Positions 35,688 to 45,345 of a stretch of 64,000 nt of DNA are shown piece after piece. The stretch comes from Chitinophagaceae bacterium (GTDB taxonomy: Bacteria > Bacteroidota > Bacteroidia > Chitinophagales > Chitinophagaceae). The DNA is taken from contig JAEUVS010000083.1 in assembly GCA_016786745.1 (NCBI GenBank), positions 26,728 to 90,727 of the forward strand. Reading direction: 5' to 3'. The notes below the pieces were generated by a model. That model was given only the letters and a program-made list of their open reading frames with translations. It had not been told where the DNA came from and made no database searches. Position 1 is the stretch's first letter, and each line of letters opens with the position of its first letter. Position numbers and translations under genes: made by a program.

Positions 35688-38291
35688 TTACCTGATCAAG
35701 GTTACCGTTCCTCTTTTAAGAATCTTCCTGCCCAAATAATCCACGGCCTGCACCATCCAAACAAAAGTATCCGAGCCCAACGGCTTGCCATTATAAGATC
35801 CATCCCAGCCAAAACTATGCGTCGGTGGCGCATCAAACACCAGCTGCCCCCAACGGTTATACACCCGAAATAAATTTATTTTGGAAATGCCGGGCGCCAC
35901 CACTTTGAAATAATCATTATTGCCATCATTATTCGGCGTAAACGCATTCGGCACATAAATTTCAGGACCGGTATTAAAAATAGCCACCCTCACCTGCGCC
36001 GAATCAATACATCCCGTTTCATTTGAAATACGCACTTTGTATGTATAATATCCTTCCGCCGGTGAAAATGCATATTGAGCAATAGGATCAGCAACATCAT
36101 TTGATGTTAATCCAATTGACGGTATCCACTCATAAATAACTCCCCCGGAGGCTTTCATCTGCAAGGGCTGATTTACCACAACCGACGTGTCGTTTCCTGC
36201 AAACGCTATTATTTCCGGCTGCACCTTAACCATAACCGTATCTGTTCCCGGCTTATCGCATCCTTTCGTATCAAAAGCATATAACACATACGTAGTGGAA
36301 GACTGCGGTACCGACACCGGATCCAATGTACTGGCACGTTGCAAACTGAATTCAGGCGTCCACATAAATGTGCTTCCATCTGTCGTTCCATGTAATTGCG
36401 CATGGGTGTTAAAACAAATCGTTGTATCCGGTCCTGCGTTCGCGACTGGATATGGGATAGGCGTAACCGTTATACTCTCCGTAGCTGAACAATTGCTGAT
36501 AAACGCCGTAAGCTGATACGTTGTAGCGCCCACCGGCGTCGCAATGGGGTCGCGAACGGTAGCGCTGTTCAGTGTGTTCGCCGGCGTCCACAAAAACCGC
36601 GTAGCGTCCGTCTTACTTTTTATTTCTACCGGGTCGCCTTCGCATGCCTTCATGTCGTCGCCCAAACTCAGCGTTACATGATCAACAACACGCACCGTAA
36701 CCGAATCGCGGTTGAAGCATCCGTCGTCTTCCAAATCTACATAGTAGGTAGTCGTTTGCAGGGGACTTACAAAAGGGTTTGAAATATTCCGGTTGCTCAG
36801 TTGCCCCGTCGACGTCCACAGAAACGTTCCATTTCCCGAAGCTCTCAGCTGTAAATTATCAGGTGGACAAACCAGGGTGTCTTTAAATGCAAGCCCGACC
36901 GGAGGCTTGTCGTAAATATTTACGACTTTGGTGACCGTATCGCGGCAGCCCAAACTGTTTTCCGCGACGAGCGTCACTTCTTTATCGCCGGTCGTTCGAT
37001 ACTGGTATGTTGGATTTCGATCCGTAGAATTATCGTCGCCGTTTTGCAAATCGCCGAACTCCCATTTCCATGAAGTTATATCTGCCTGGTATGAAGTGCT
37101 GGTTTCATCCAAAAACTTTGTTTCCCTGATGATGCATGGAGCGGTAACATCGAAGTCGGGTACGAAGCCCGGGTAAACCCTTACCAACGATGTTGTGGAA
37201 TCGGCGCACGCCTGTTGACGGTTAATCACCAGCCTTATTTTGTAAAGTCCTGAATCGCTGAATGTGAAAGAGGGTTCCGGTTTGGTGGACGAAAAGAGCC
37301 TGCTCCCGTTTCTATCCAAAAACTCCCAGTTATAAGTGCTGATGAGCGGACTGGTGGATTGATTTTTCGGGCTCAGCGTCATAGTGTTTCCGCAAAGCAT
37401 GAATTCAGGAGGAAGAGCGGCGCCGGTAATTGAACACGGAGTAATATTTATCTGCAAATCCTTGCGCTGGATGGCTATCACCTGCCCGTTTCGTATTTCC
37501 TCCACGCAAACGGTTACCACATACTTGCCCGCATCGGGGGCTACGCCGGTGATGAGGCCTGTTGAAGGATCAATGGTAACATCGGGACCCAATGGCATCG
37601 TTCCGCTAAACCCCTGGCCATAAGGAACGCTGCCGTATGGTGGCGATGGTGGGGGCTCATTCCTTCCACCAAATCCACCGGGACCCGTGGAACGGTACGC
37701 ATTGCAGAATGAATATCTCAGCTGGTCGCCATCGGCATCTTCTGCAGCAAAACTGTATTTGAAAACATTATTGGCGCAAACCGTTACAAGATCGGAACCG
37801 GTAAAATGTGCGCTGTTATTTGGATCGGTGGGAATATCGCCTGCGTAGGTTGCCCCCACCTGGTCGTAGTTGGGGATGAGGTTATCTATTCCATCAATGC
37901 GGAACATCACCTGCGTCGCAATAACATATGCGGCGTTTCCAGGCAGCGACACATGAAAGTTATAGTAGCCTACTTCGTAACAAACTGTTGGCGGGTTGAT
38001 AATACATGGATCGTCGCTCACCTGGCTGAGTTCTTCTACGCGGTTAAGATTGACGCTGTAATCCTGGAAGCGCGACCCAGTGTTCTTGTAAAAAACAGAA
38101 AAAACCGTGGGGTTGTTAAACTGCCTGCCCGAATTGCACCGCATGAATATTCTTACGGTTACATCATACTCATACCTGCCATTCGACATGCCCGTAAACT
38201 TGTAAAACATTTCTCCGCCTGTAATATGATCTGCAACAGCATTCATCACACATCCCAGCATCAGGACTGTTATCAGCAGTATACGGTTCAT
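35688..38291 (-). CDS. PKD-repeat type IX secretion cargo protein
   Basis: An 867-residue secreted protein with a signal peptide (about 1-20, NAVA) followed by DHITGGEMFYKF, a common Bacteroidetes start. The middle has PKD-like segments (WEFLDRNG, WKWEFGDLQNGDD, ending VTKVVNIYD) and repeated SPLQTTTYYV / VPQSSTTYVLYA-type strands. The last 90 residues (VPNAFTPNNDGNNDYFKV to GTVTLIR, RVYNRWGQLVFD inside) form the gliding-motility-associated type B sorting domain, which marks export by the type IX system and surface attachment. Likely an adhesin. Convergent with permease 2 with 6 nt between stops. Confidence 0.92.
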   Translation of the reverse strand: MNRILLITVLMLGCVMNAVADHITGGEMFYKFTGMSNGRYEYDVTVRIFMRCNSGRQFNNPTVFSVFYKNTGSRFQDYSVNLNRVEELSQVSDDPCIINPPTVCYEVGYYNFHVSLPGNAAYVIATQVMFRIDGIDNLIPNYDQVGATYAGDIPTDPNNSAHFTGSDLVTVCANNVFKYSFAAEDADGDQLRYSFCNAYRSTGPGGFGGRNEPPPSPPYGSVPYGQGFSGTMPLGPDVTIDPSTGLITGVAPDAGKYVVTVCVEEIRNGQVIAIQRKDLQINITPCSITGAALPPEFMLCGNTMTLSPKNQSTSPLISTYNWEFLDRNGSRLFSSTKPEPSFTFSDSGLYKIRLVINRQQACADSTTSLVRVYPGFVPDFDVTAPCIIRETKFLDETSTSYQADITSWKWEFGDLQNGDDNSTDRNPTYQYRTTGDKEVTLVAENSLGCRDTVTKVVNIYDKPPVGLAFKDTLVCPPDNLQLRASGNGTFLWTSTGQLSNRNISNPFVSPLQTTTYYVDLEDDGCFNRDSVTVRVVDHVTLSLGDDMKACEGDPVEIKSKTDATRFLWTPANTLNSATVRDPIATPVGATTYQLTAFISNCSATESITVTPIPYPVANAGPDTTICFNTHAQLHGTTDGSTFMWTPEFSLQRASTLDPVSVPQSSTTYVLYAFDTKGCDKPGTDTVMVKVQPEIIAFAGNDTSVVVNQPLQMKASGGVIYEWIPSIGLTSNDVADPIAQYAFSPAEGYYTYKVRISNETGCIDSAQVRVAIFNTGPEIYVPNAFTPNNDGNNDYFKVVAPGISKINLFRVYNRWGQLVFDAPPTHSFGWDGSYNGKPLGSDTFVWMVQAVDYLGRKILKRGTVTLIR

Positions 38292-38338
38292 GCGGTTAAT
38301 TTCCTCATTCTAAATATACGTTTATTAAGTGTACAAGG

Positions 38339-38351
38339 TTGGGATTCCCAA
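38339..38351. promoter_or_regulatory. Palindrome in divergent intergenic region
   Basis: TTGGGA and TCCCAA flank a single T, giving a short palindrome 39 nt before the first 2Fe-2S subunit gene and between that gene and the PKD protein gene. It could be an operator for either divergent gene. Short palindromes arise by chance, so confidence is low. Confidence 0.25.
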
Positions 38352-38389
38352 AATGAAAAACGTGGAGATTTTGGTAACTTCATAGAACT

Positions 38390-38848
38390 ATGAAGAAGGC
38401 GATATCCATCCATGTAAACGGCACCACTCACACGGTAAATGTCGATCCTTCTACACCCCTGTTATACGTGTTGCGAAATCAATTGGAACTTAATGGCCCA
38501 AAGTATGGATGCGGACTGCAACAATGCGGTGCATGCATGGTGCTTATTGATGGAAAGGCCCAGCCGAGTTGCATGTACCCTGTATCGGCCGTGAAGGAAC
38601 AGAAAATTACTACGCTTGAGGGGCTCGGAAAAGAAGGGAAACTGCATCCTGTGCAGGAAGCATTTGTCAGTGAGCAGGCTGCGCAATGCGGCTATTGTTT
38701 AAACGGAATGGTAATGTCTGCGGTGTCGTTATTATCTGACAATCCTCACCCGGATGATGATGAAATCAGGGAAGGATTGCACCGCAATCTATGCCGCTGC
38801 GGTACACATTCCAGGATTATTAAAGCGGTTAAAAGGGCCTCGCTGTAA
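38390..38848 (+). CDS. Molybdenum hydroxylase small subunit, 2Fe-2S (first pair)
   Basis: A 152-residue iron-sulphur subunit of the xanthine dehydrogenase/IorA type. First cluster: Cys in GCGLQQCGACMVLI and the following PSC (C-x4-C-x2-C pattern). Second cluster: QCGYCLNG and LCRCGTH. It passes electrons from the molybdopterin subunit to an outside acceptor. The large-subunit gene starts 11 nt past its stop, so they form one transcript. The second pair at 41.1 kb is similar, indicating a local duplication. Confidence 0.92.
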   Translation: MKKAISIHVNGTTHTVNVDPSTPLLYVLRNQLELNGPKYGCGLQQCGACMVLIDGKAQPSCMYPVSAVKEQKITTLEGLGKEGKLHPVQEAFVSEQAAQCGYCLNGMVMSAVSLLSDNPHPDDDEIREGLHRNLCRCGTHSRIIKAVKRASL

Positions 38849-38858
38849 AAAGTTGTCT

Positions 38859-41036
38859 ATGCTGAAAACGAATAGAAGAGAATTTTTAAAAACGTCGGGA
38901 TGCCTCGTCATAGGTTTTTCCATCGGAAACATTTCTTCCGGACAAAACTCTTTTATTCCACAGGAACTTCCCCAAAGCATCAGGAGATACCCGGATATAA
39001 ACGCATGGATCGAGGTGCTCGCCAATGGAAAAGTGAGAGTATTTACAGGCAAAGCCGAACTCGGCCAGGGTATCCGGACCGCTATTGCGCAGGTCGCAGC
39101 CGAAGAACTTGAATTGTCGATGGAGAATGTTGAAGTGGTGCTTGCCGATACATTGCGAACTCCCAACGAGGGATATACAGTTGGAAGCGGCTCGATTGAA
39201 CAAAGCGCGATGGCCGTAAGATACGCATCGGCCGCGGCGAAAATGAAACTTCTTGAACTTGCATCCGATAAATTGAAAGTACCCGTTGATGAACTCGTTA
39301 CAACTAACGGTAAGGTGTACACTAAGAATGGAAGGAACCCGATAACATTTTCAGAAATTCTTGATGGAAAGCAAATTTCAGGGCAGGTAAAAGAGCCTGT
39401 AAAGCTGAAAGCTAAATCTGAATACCGGCTCTCAGGCAAGCCTGTTCCGCGTGAAGATATTGGATGGATGGTTCGTGCGCACCAGAATTACCTGCACGAC
39501 CTGCGTTTCCCGGGAATGGTTCATGCGCGCGTAGTGCGTCCACCCGTTTATGGTGCAAAATTGAAAACATTTGATGCCGGCTATGTTAAAAAGAAAGTAC
39601 CAGGAGTTTTGAAAACAGTAAATGACGGAAATTTTCTCGCTGTAATTGCTACCGACGAATACGAAGCCATGCGGGCGCAGAAAGTGCTGGGTCAAAGCGC
39701 CACCTGGACGGAAGCGGCAAAAGTTCCCGCGACTGAAAAAGATTTGAAGGAATACATTCTTAAGCTGCCGGTTGAAACCGACCGCGTCCAGGAAAAGGGA
39801 AAAATAACATCCGAAGAGTTCACTCACACGGCCACATATTTCAAGCCCTATATCATGCACGGATCAACGGGGCCTTCTTGTTCGGTAGCGATATGGCACA
39901 ATGAAAAATTGCATATCTGGTCGCACTCGCAGGGAATATATCCATTAAGAGAAGCGATAGCGCAGATGCTGCAGATGCCGGCCGACAAAATAGAAATTAC
40001 AGGAGTACCAGGTTCAGGTTGCTACGGTCACAACGGCGCCGACGATGTGGCCGCAGAAGCGGCGATCATCGCCATGGCTTATCCAGGCAAACATGTACGC
40101 CTTCAATGGTCGAGAGAAGAAGAGCATGGTTGGGAACCCTATGGAAGCGCCATGGTGGTTAAAGTAGGTGCAACATTAGACGCGACTGGAAAAATACTTT
40201 ACTGGAAGTACGACCTGTGGTCCGATTCGCATAGCTCGCGCCCGGGTGGCAGGGCGGAAAACCTGCTTCCGGCACGATATATAAAAAAAATGTTTACATC
40301 TTCATCGAAAGGATATATTGGTGGTGCCACAAGAAACTCGGAGCCGTATTATTCCATCCCTAACCAACAGGTAAACGCAAATTTTTTCAGGGGTCCACTG
40401 CGCGTGTCGGCACTGCGAAGCCTGGGTGCGTACGGAAACATTTTCGCGCTCGAAAGTTTTATGGATGAGCTGGCAGACAACGCAAAAAAAGATCCGTTCG
40501 ACTTCCGCCTCATGCACCTCACCGACCAGCGTGCAAAAGATGTGGTGCAAAAACTGGGAGAGATGGTCAGCAACGTAAAACCGGGTGACGGCGAAGGATT
40601 GGGGATCGCATTTTCGAGGTATAAAAATTCCGCATCGTATTGCACCGTAGCAGCACTCGTGCATGTTGACACCACGGCAAAAACACTCCGGTTGAAAAAA
40701 ATGTGGAGTGCGATAGACGCAGGCGAAGTAATAAATACCGACGGATTAAAAAATCAGACGGAAGGCGGCATGATCCAGGCCGCGAGCTGGACGCTGAAGG
40801 AGCACGTAAAATTCGATGGCACGAATATTTCGAGCACCGATTGGGGCACTTACCCGATACTTCGATTTTCTGAAACGCCCGAAGTGGAGGTCGAAATTAT
40901 TCCTCGGCAAAACGAAGAAGTGATGGGCGCTGGCGAAGCCGCGCAGGGACCAGCAGGCGCAGCAATTGTAAATGCTATTTTCAGAGCCTGCGGAAAAAGA
41001 ATCCGCGACCTTCCCGTTAAATTATTCCAGGATTAA
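38859..41036 (+). CDS. Molybdopterin-binding large subunit, Tat-exported (first pair)
   Basis: A 725-residue subunit of the aldehyde oxidase / isoquinoline 1-oxidoreductase family. Tat signal NRREFLKTSGCLVIGF (about residues 5-20). Typical parts follow: GKAELGQGIRTAIAQVAAEEL, the molybdopterin region GSGCYGHNGADDVAAEAA near residue 385, and GAGEAAQGPAG near the C-terminus, where the Glu corresponds to the catalytic Glu of the family. The ATG at 38859 is chosen because it gives the Tat signal; the longer frame overlaps the small subunit gene. No FAD subunit gene is present, so a cytochrome may accept electrons. Confidence 0.9.
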   Translation: MLKTNRREFLKTSGCLVIGFSIGNISSGQNSFIPQELPQSIRRYPDINAWIEVLANGKVRVFTGKAELGQGIRTAIAQVAAEELELSMENVEVVLADTLRTPNEGYTVGSGSIEQSAMAVRYASAAAKMKLLELASDKLKVPVDELVTTNGKVYTKNGRNPITFSEILDGKQISGQVKEPVKLKAKSEYRLSGKPVPREDIGWMVRAHQNYLHDLRFPGMVHARVVRPPVYGAKLKTFDAGYVKKKVPGVLKTVNDGNFLAVIATDEYEAMRAQKVLGQSATWTEAAKVPATEKDLKEYILKLPVETDRVQEKGKITSEEFTHTATYFKPYIMHGSTGPSCSVAIWHNEKLHIWSHSQGIYPLREAIAQMLQMPADKIEITGVPGSGCYGHNGADDVAAEAAIIAMAYPGKHVRLQWSREEEHGWEPYGSAMVVKVGATLDATGKILYWKYDLWSDSHSSRPGGRAENLLPARYIKKMFTSSSKGYIGGATRNSEPYYSIPNQQVNANFFRGPLRVSALRSLGAYGNIFALESFMDELADNAKKDPFDFRLMHLTDQRAKDVVQKLGEMVSNVKPGDGEGLGIAFSRYKNSASYCTVAALVHVDTTAKTLRLKKMWSAIDAGEVINTDGLKNQTEGGMIQAASWTLKEHVKFDGTNISSTDWGTYPILRFSETPEVEVEIIPRQNEEVMGAGEAAQGPAGAAIVNAIFRACGKRIRDLPVKLFQD

Positions 41037-41103
41037 AACCTCGCCTCACACTTCACGCATCACGATAAAAAAAGCATAACTTCAGGCACCAAAAATCTCT
41101 CCC

Positions 41104-41562
41104 ATGCCAAAATATCAGCTGAAAATTAATGGAAAAAACCTTGAGGCCGATGTAGCTGCCGATACCCCGCTGCTATGGGTTCTTCGTGATCATCTTGGTT
41201 TGGTAGGCACCAAATACGGTTGCGGCATAGCGCAATGCGGCGCCTGCACAGTGCATATGAATGGCGTAGCCACCAGGTCGTGCATACTGCCCGTATCTGG
41301 CCTGGAGAACGCTGAGATCACAACAATCGAAGGTTTGTCAGAAAATGGCGACCATCCTGTTCAACAGGCATGGGAAGAAGTGGATGTTGCACAATGCGGG
41401 TATTGCCAGGCCGGCCAGATCATGACCGCCGCTTCACTACTCAAAAAAAATCCGAAACCGTCTGAAGCGGAAATTGTCCGCACGATGAACGGAAACATCT
41501 GCCGCTGCGGCGCCTACCATCGCATACGCGAGGCAGTGAAATTAGCAAGCACTAAAATCTGA
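41104..41562 (+). CDS. Molybdenum hydroxylase small subunit, 2Fe-2S (second pair)
   Basis: A 152-residue iron-sulphur subunit of the same length as the first pair's. First-cluster cysteines are in GCGIAQCGACTVHM and RSC; the second cluster is QCGYCQAGQI with ICRCGAYHRI. It partners the downstream large subunit (5 nt gap) as one unit. It lies 67 nt after the first pair, on the same strand. Confidence 0.92.
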   Translation: MPKYQLKINGKNLEADVAADTPLLWVLRDHLGLVGTKYGCGIAQCGACTVHMNGVATRSCILPVSGLENAEITTIEGLSENGDHPVQQAWEEVDVAQCGYCQAGQIMTAASLLKKNPKPSEAEIVRTMNGNICRCGAYHRIREAVKLASTKI

Positions 41563-41567
41563 CTGTC

Positions 41568-43742
41568 ATGACCAAATCAATCGATACAAGCAGGAGAAAT
41601 TTTCTCAAATTAACATCTCTCACAGCCGGCGGCTTCATGATCGGATTCAACTGGATCACCAATGAAGTGAAAGCCGCATCTGTAATTGCGAAAAGCGCCG
41701 CTGCCGACGTGGGTTTCAACAGTTACCTGTCTATCGCCCCCGATGGACTCATCACACTCTTCTCTCCCAATCCTGAGCTAGGTCAGAACATTCTCACATC
41801 ATTTCCAATGATCGTAGCGGAAGAACTGGATGCCGACTGGTCGAAAGTAAAAGTTGTACAGGCAGGCCTTGATACCGCGCGATTCGACAGGCAGGTTACC
41901 GGTGGTAGCGGAGCTGTTCCCCATTCCTGGAAATTATTAAGAACCGCGGGCGCTACAGCCCGTCACATGCTTATCGAAGCTGCAGCGAAACGATGGAACG
42001 TTCCCGCATCAGAATGCACTACGGAAAATAGTTTTGTAATTCACGCCGCGTCGAATAGAAAACTTTCTTACGGAGAACTTGCACAGGAAGCATGCACCAT
42101 ACCGGTGCCCGAAAATGTGAAGCTGAAAGACAGGAAAGACTTCAAAATAATTGGCACCGCTGTAAAAAATGTTGAGGCAAAAAATCTTTACACCGGCAAA
42201 CCATTGTTCGGGTTAGACTTCTACCGGAAAGGCATGCTGTATGCAATGATACAGCGGCCTACGGCTTTCGGATTAAAAATAAAATCGGTTGATGCCGAAG
42301 AAGCGAAAAAAATGCCTGGCATCGTTAATGTTGTCACTTTTGGTAATAATGTTGCGGTGGTTGGTAATTCAACGTGGGAGGTGATGAAAGCGAGAAAGGT
42401 ACTGAAAGTGGAATATGAGAAAGATGGAAGTCTCGAAAGCACCGACGATCACAACAAACTGTTTACGTCGTTGATGAATTCCGGGAAAGCAGACGTGCAA
42501 CGAAAGGATGGCGACGTAGAAGCTGCATTTAAGAATGCGGCTAAAGTAATAAAAAGCGAATACCAGTGTCCGTTCCTTCCACATAGCCCGATGGAGCCGA
42601 TGAACTTCTTTGCTGATGTTCGTGCAGATGGTATCGAGCTGATAGGGCCCACACAAACACCCGCAGCTACGAGAACCGCCGTTTCCAAGCTGCTGAATGT
42701 GCCTGAAGAAAAAATCACTGTGCAGATGACGAGGCTGGGTGGAGGTTTTGGAAGAAGGTTAAAAACTGACTATTCTGTTGAAGCCGCCGAACTATCGTCA
42801 ATTATCAAGGCTCCCGTAAAGGTTACATGGCTGAAAGAAGACGACATGACCGGTGGAAGCTACCGCCCTGCGGTTCGCTACCGCTTCGAGGCCGCAATAG
42901 ACGCAAAGGGAAATATGACGGGCTATAAATTACGCGGTGTCGGAATAAATGCGGGTAACTGCACAAGGCAGGATAATTTTCCTTCCGGCGCGGTAGACAA
43001 CCTGCTGATAGAATCGATAGAACATGTGTCGCCGATTACTACCGGCGCATGGCGCGCTCCTATCACCAATTTCCTCGCGTATGCTGAACAATCGTTTCTT
43101 GATGAAGTAGCTTATGCTGTAAAGAAGGACCCCGTTCAGTTCAGGCTCGATCTCTTACAACGCGCGCGGACAAATCCTGTCGGGGACATCAGGTACGATA
43201 TCGACCGGATGGAGGGTGTAACAAAGCTTGCTGCCGAAAAAGCAGGCTGGGGTAAAAAGAAGGGTGTTGCGCAGGGATTTGCCGTGTACTTTTCTCACCG
43301 TTCGTATGTAGCGCAGGTTTGTGAAGTAAAAATGGAAAACGGGAAACCTGCAGTTAAAAATATTATCGCAGCCGCCGATTGTGGCGAGGTGGTAAACCTG
43401 AGCGGCGCCCGGCAACAGGTGATGGGCGGAATTACTGACGGTTATGGACATGCGATGTTTGGAAAACTGTCGTTCACCAATGGCGAAACTGATCAGAAAA
43501 ACTTCAATTCATACAGGCTGATACGTATGAGGGAAATACCGGAAATTGAAACACATTTTGTTGACAACGGTATTGATCCTACCGGTCTTGGCGAACCCGC
43601 GCTGCCACCAACCGGCGGTGCAGTGGCGAATGCCATCTTCAGGGCCACGGGGCAGCGTATAAGGGAGCAACCTTTTATCGAACATAGTGTGTTTACCGGT
43701 AAGAAGGTGAAGAGTACGATGAAAAATACGGAGATAAAATAA
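41568..43742 (+). CDS. Molybdopterin-binding large subunit, Tat-exported (second pair)
   Basis: A 724-residue subunit close in length and order to the first pair's. Tat signal SRRNFLKLTSLTAGG (about residues 8-22). It keeps NPELGQNILTSFPMIVAEEL, the RLGGGFGRRL molybdopterin loop and GLGEPALPPTGG with the expected catalytic Glu. This second sequence has GEPxxPP like typical IorB proteins, while the first has GEAAQGP, so the two probably differ in substrate. Convergent with the tandem GNAT gene. Confidence 0.9.
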   Translation: MTKSIDTSRRNFLKLTSLTAGGFMIGFNWITNEVKAASVIAKSAAADVGFNSYLSIAPDGLITLFSPNPELGQNILTSFPMIVAEELDADWSKVKVVQAGLDTARFDRQVTGGSGAVPHSWKLLRTAGATARHMLIEAAAKRWNVPASECTTENSFVIHAASNRKLSYGELAQEACTIPVPENVKLKDRKDFKIIGTAVKNVEAKNLYTGKPLFGLDFYRKGMLYAMIQRPTAFGLKIKSVDAEEAKKMPGIVNVVTFGNNVAVVGNSTWEVMKARKVLKVEYEKDGSLESTDDHNKLFTSLMNSGKADVQRKDGDVEAAFKNAAKVIKSEYQCPFLPHSPMEPMNFFADVRADGIELIGPTQTPAATRTAVSKLLNVPEEKITVQMTRLGGGFGRRLKTDYSVEAAELSSIIKAPVKVTWLKEDDMTGGSYRPAVRYRFEAAIDAKGNMTGYKLRGVGINAGNCTRQDNFPSGAVDNLLIESIEHVSPITTGAWRAPITNFLAYAEQSFLDEVAYAVKKDPVQFRLDLLQRARTNPVGDIRYDIDRMEGVTKLAAEKAGWGKKKGVAQGFAVYFSHRSYVAQVCEVKMENGKPAVKNIIAAADCGEVVNLSGARQQVMGGITDGYGHAMFGKLSFTNGETDQKNFNSYRLIRMREIPEIETHFVDNGIDPTGLGEPALPPTGGAVANAIFRATGQRIREQPFIEHSVFTGKKVKSTMKNTEIK

Positions 43743-43767
43743 TGGCTACCCGGATTTCAAAAAAATT

Positions 43768-44646
43768 TTAAAACGATTTCCAGCCGTTTTTCCCCATAAA
43801 CCTGTCAGGGCTCCCCACACCTGTGAACCCGAATTTCGCGTATAAGCCATGCATATCACGCGTGGCAAGCAACCATTTTATATCTTTCAGAACAGGGTAT
43901 TCAAGTATGTATTCAATCAGCACGCGCGAATACCCTTTCCCTCTCTCTTTTTCTGTTACAAAAACATCCGCGAGATATGCAAATGAGAAATAATCGGTAA
44001 CCACACGTGCGAAACCTACCTGTTTCCCGTTGGCGAAAACGCCGAAACAAATGCTGTTCAAAATTCGTCCAGCCAAATTCTCCCTGGTTAAATTGATAGT
44101 CCAGTAAAGGTTTTTCAGGTTGTCGAAAATAAAATCAACATCCATTTCATTTTTATCAGTGCTTACATAAACGGGCCCTTTGTTTACCACTTTAGGTTTT
44201 TCGGCGAGTGATTTTTGAAGGATAATTTCAGAATGACCTACCGTTGCATAATTGTCGAACTCACCGACCTTCCTGTAACCGGCTCGTTCATAAAGTTTCC
44301 TGGCATCGTTGTTAAAGGAGGAAACTGCGATGAAAATTTTTCCATTTATTCCTCCATATTTCTCCTCCGCAAATTTTAATAAAGAGTTGCCGATTCCTTT
44401 TCTGCGGTAATCGGCATGCACGCCAAGTGATTTAATATATGGCTGAGGAAAGCAGTTCGTATGAACCACGCAGAATGCTATTACCTTCTCAGCGTCTTTT
44501 AAAATAAAAATATCCCGCGACCTGTCGAGAAACAGTTTGAGGCAATGATTGTAGTTTCTTTTCAGTGTTATCCAGGGATCACTTTCTGTCATCAGCCTGG
44601 CACATTGCTTAGCTTCTTCTATTGTTGTAAGAACTTCTATTTCCAT
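43768..44646 (-). CDS. Tandem GNAT acetyltransferase (two domains)
   Basis: A 292-residue cytoplasmic protein with two acetyl-CoA-binding GNAT domains in one chain. Domain 1 (about residues 1-145) has LGVHADYRRKGIGNSLL (the R/Q-x-x-G-x-G/A motif as RRKGIG) and NDARKLYERAGYRKV. Domain 2 (about 160-290) has VFVTEKERGKGYSRVLIEY (ERGKGY) and HGLYAKFGFTGV. Each could act alone; one may be a non-catalytic partner. Substrate unknown. An inverted repeat at 44655-44668 precedes its ATG. Confidence 0.85.
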   Translation of the reverse strand: MEIEVLTTIEEAKQCARLMTESDPWITLKRNYNHCLKLFLDRSRDIFILKDAEKVIAFCVVHTNCFPQPYIKSLGVHADYRRKGIGNSLLKFAEEKYGGINGKIFIAVSSFNNDARKLYERAGYRKVGEFDNYATVGHSEIILQKSLAEKPKVVNKGPVYVSTDKNEMDVDFIFDNLKNLYWTINLTRENLAGRILNSICFGVFANGKQVGFARVVTDYFSFAYLADVFVTEKERGKGYSRVLIEYILEYPVLKDIKWLLATRDMHGLYAKFGFTGVGSPDRFMGKNGWKSF

Positions 44647-44654
44647 CTTTATAA

Positions 44655-44668
44655 ATAACCTTGGTTAT
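44655..44668. promoter_or_regulatory. Inverted repeat upstream of tandem GNAT gene
   Basis: ATAACC and GGTTAT, separated by TT, sit 8 nt upstream of the minus-strand start codon at 44646, within the leader. They could bind a dimeric regulator. Short, so only a weak suggestion. Confidence 0.25.
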
Positions 44669-44748
44669 GAAACAAAAAATGTTCTTTTTTATCTTTAGTC
44701 AAAGAAAGTCATTCTTTTAAAACAAAACGTTATATTGTCGCAACTGAA

Positions 44749-45345
44749 ATGAACACCTCTCTCTCCCTCGAACTGATAGAAATGGCACAGCAGGATATAC
44801 AACTGCGCAGTGAACTTGCCGCAGAAGGTTCGTTGTTTAATGGATACCATCCTAAGATGAAAGCGTTGCATGATAAAAACGCGGAACGACTTTCAGCGAT
44901 AGTAGAACAATATGGATGGCCGGGAAAATCGAAAGTGGGCCCGGAAGCCGCGCATGCAGCCTGGTTAATTCTTCAGCACGCCATCGCACATCCCGCATTG
45001 CAGCGAAAGTGTTTTCCCCTGCTTGTCGAGCAGGTCGAAAAGAACGAAATGGAGCCTGTTGAACTCGCTATGCTCGAAGACAGGATCCATTGCTTTGAAG
45101 GTAAACCGCAACGTTTCGGTACTCAATTCGACTGGGATGAAAACTCGCAGATGAGCCCGTTGCCCGTAGATGATGAACGGCTGGTGGAAGAAAGAAGGAA
45201 AAAAATTGGCCTCGCACCTCTTGCCGAAGCTATCGGGGAAAAAAGAAAGGAAGTTGCACAAAGCGGCGAGCTTCCACCCACAAACTACCAGCAGTATGTG
45301 ATCGAAAAAAATGAGTGGCTGAGAGCCAATGGCTGGAGAAATTAA
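44749..45345 (+). CDS. DUF6624 family protein
   Basis: A 198-residue protein matching the DUF6624 pattern: QQDIQLRSEL near the start, a central helix GPEAAHAAWLILQHAIAHPALQ, then LEDRIHCFEGKPQRFGTQF and a helical end EWLRANGWRN. The family is widespread in Bacteroidetes and other bacteria; its function is not known. No signal peptide. Its stop overlaps the stop of the opposing small gene by 4 nt. Confidence 0.8.
   Translation: MNTSLSLELIEMAQQDIQLRSELAAEGSLFNGYHPKMKALHDKNAERLSAIVEQYGWPGKSKVGPEAAHAAWLILQHAIAHPALQRKCFPLLVEQVEKNEMEPVELAMLEDRIHCFEGKPQRFGTQFDWDENSQMSPLPVDDERLVEERRKKIGLAPLAEAIGEKRKEVAQSGELPPTNYQQYVIEKNEWLRANGWRN

Noticed and set aside
38754..38858. Long N-terminal extension of the first molybdopterin subunit
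   Set aside because: It overlaps the 2Fe-2S gene in another frame, while the start at 38859 gives a proper Tat signal.
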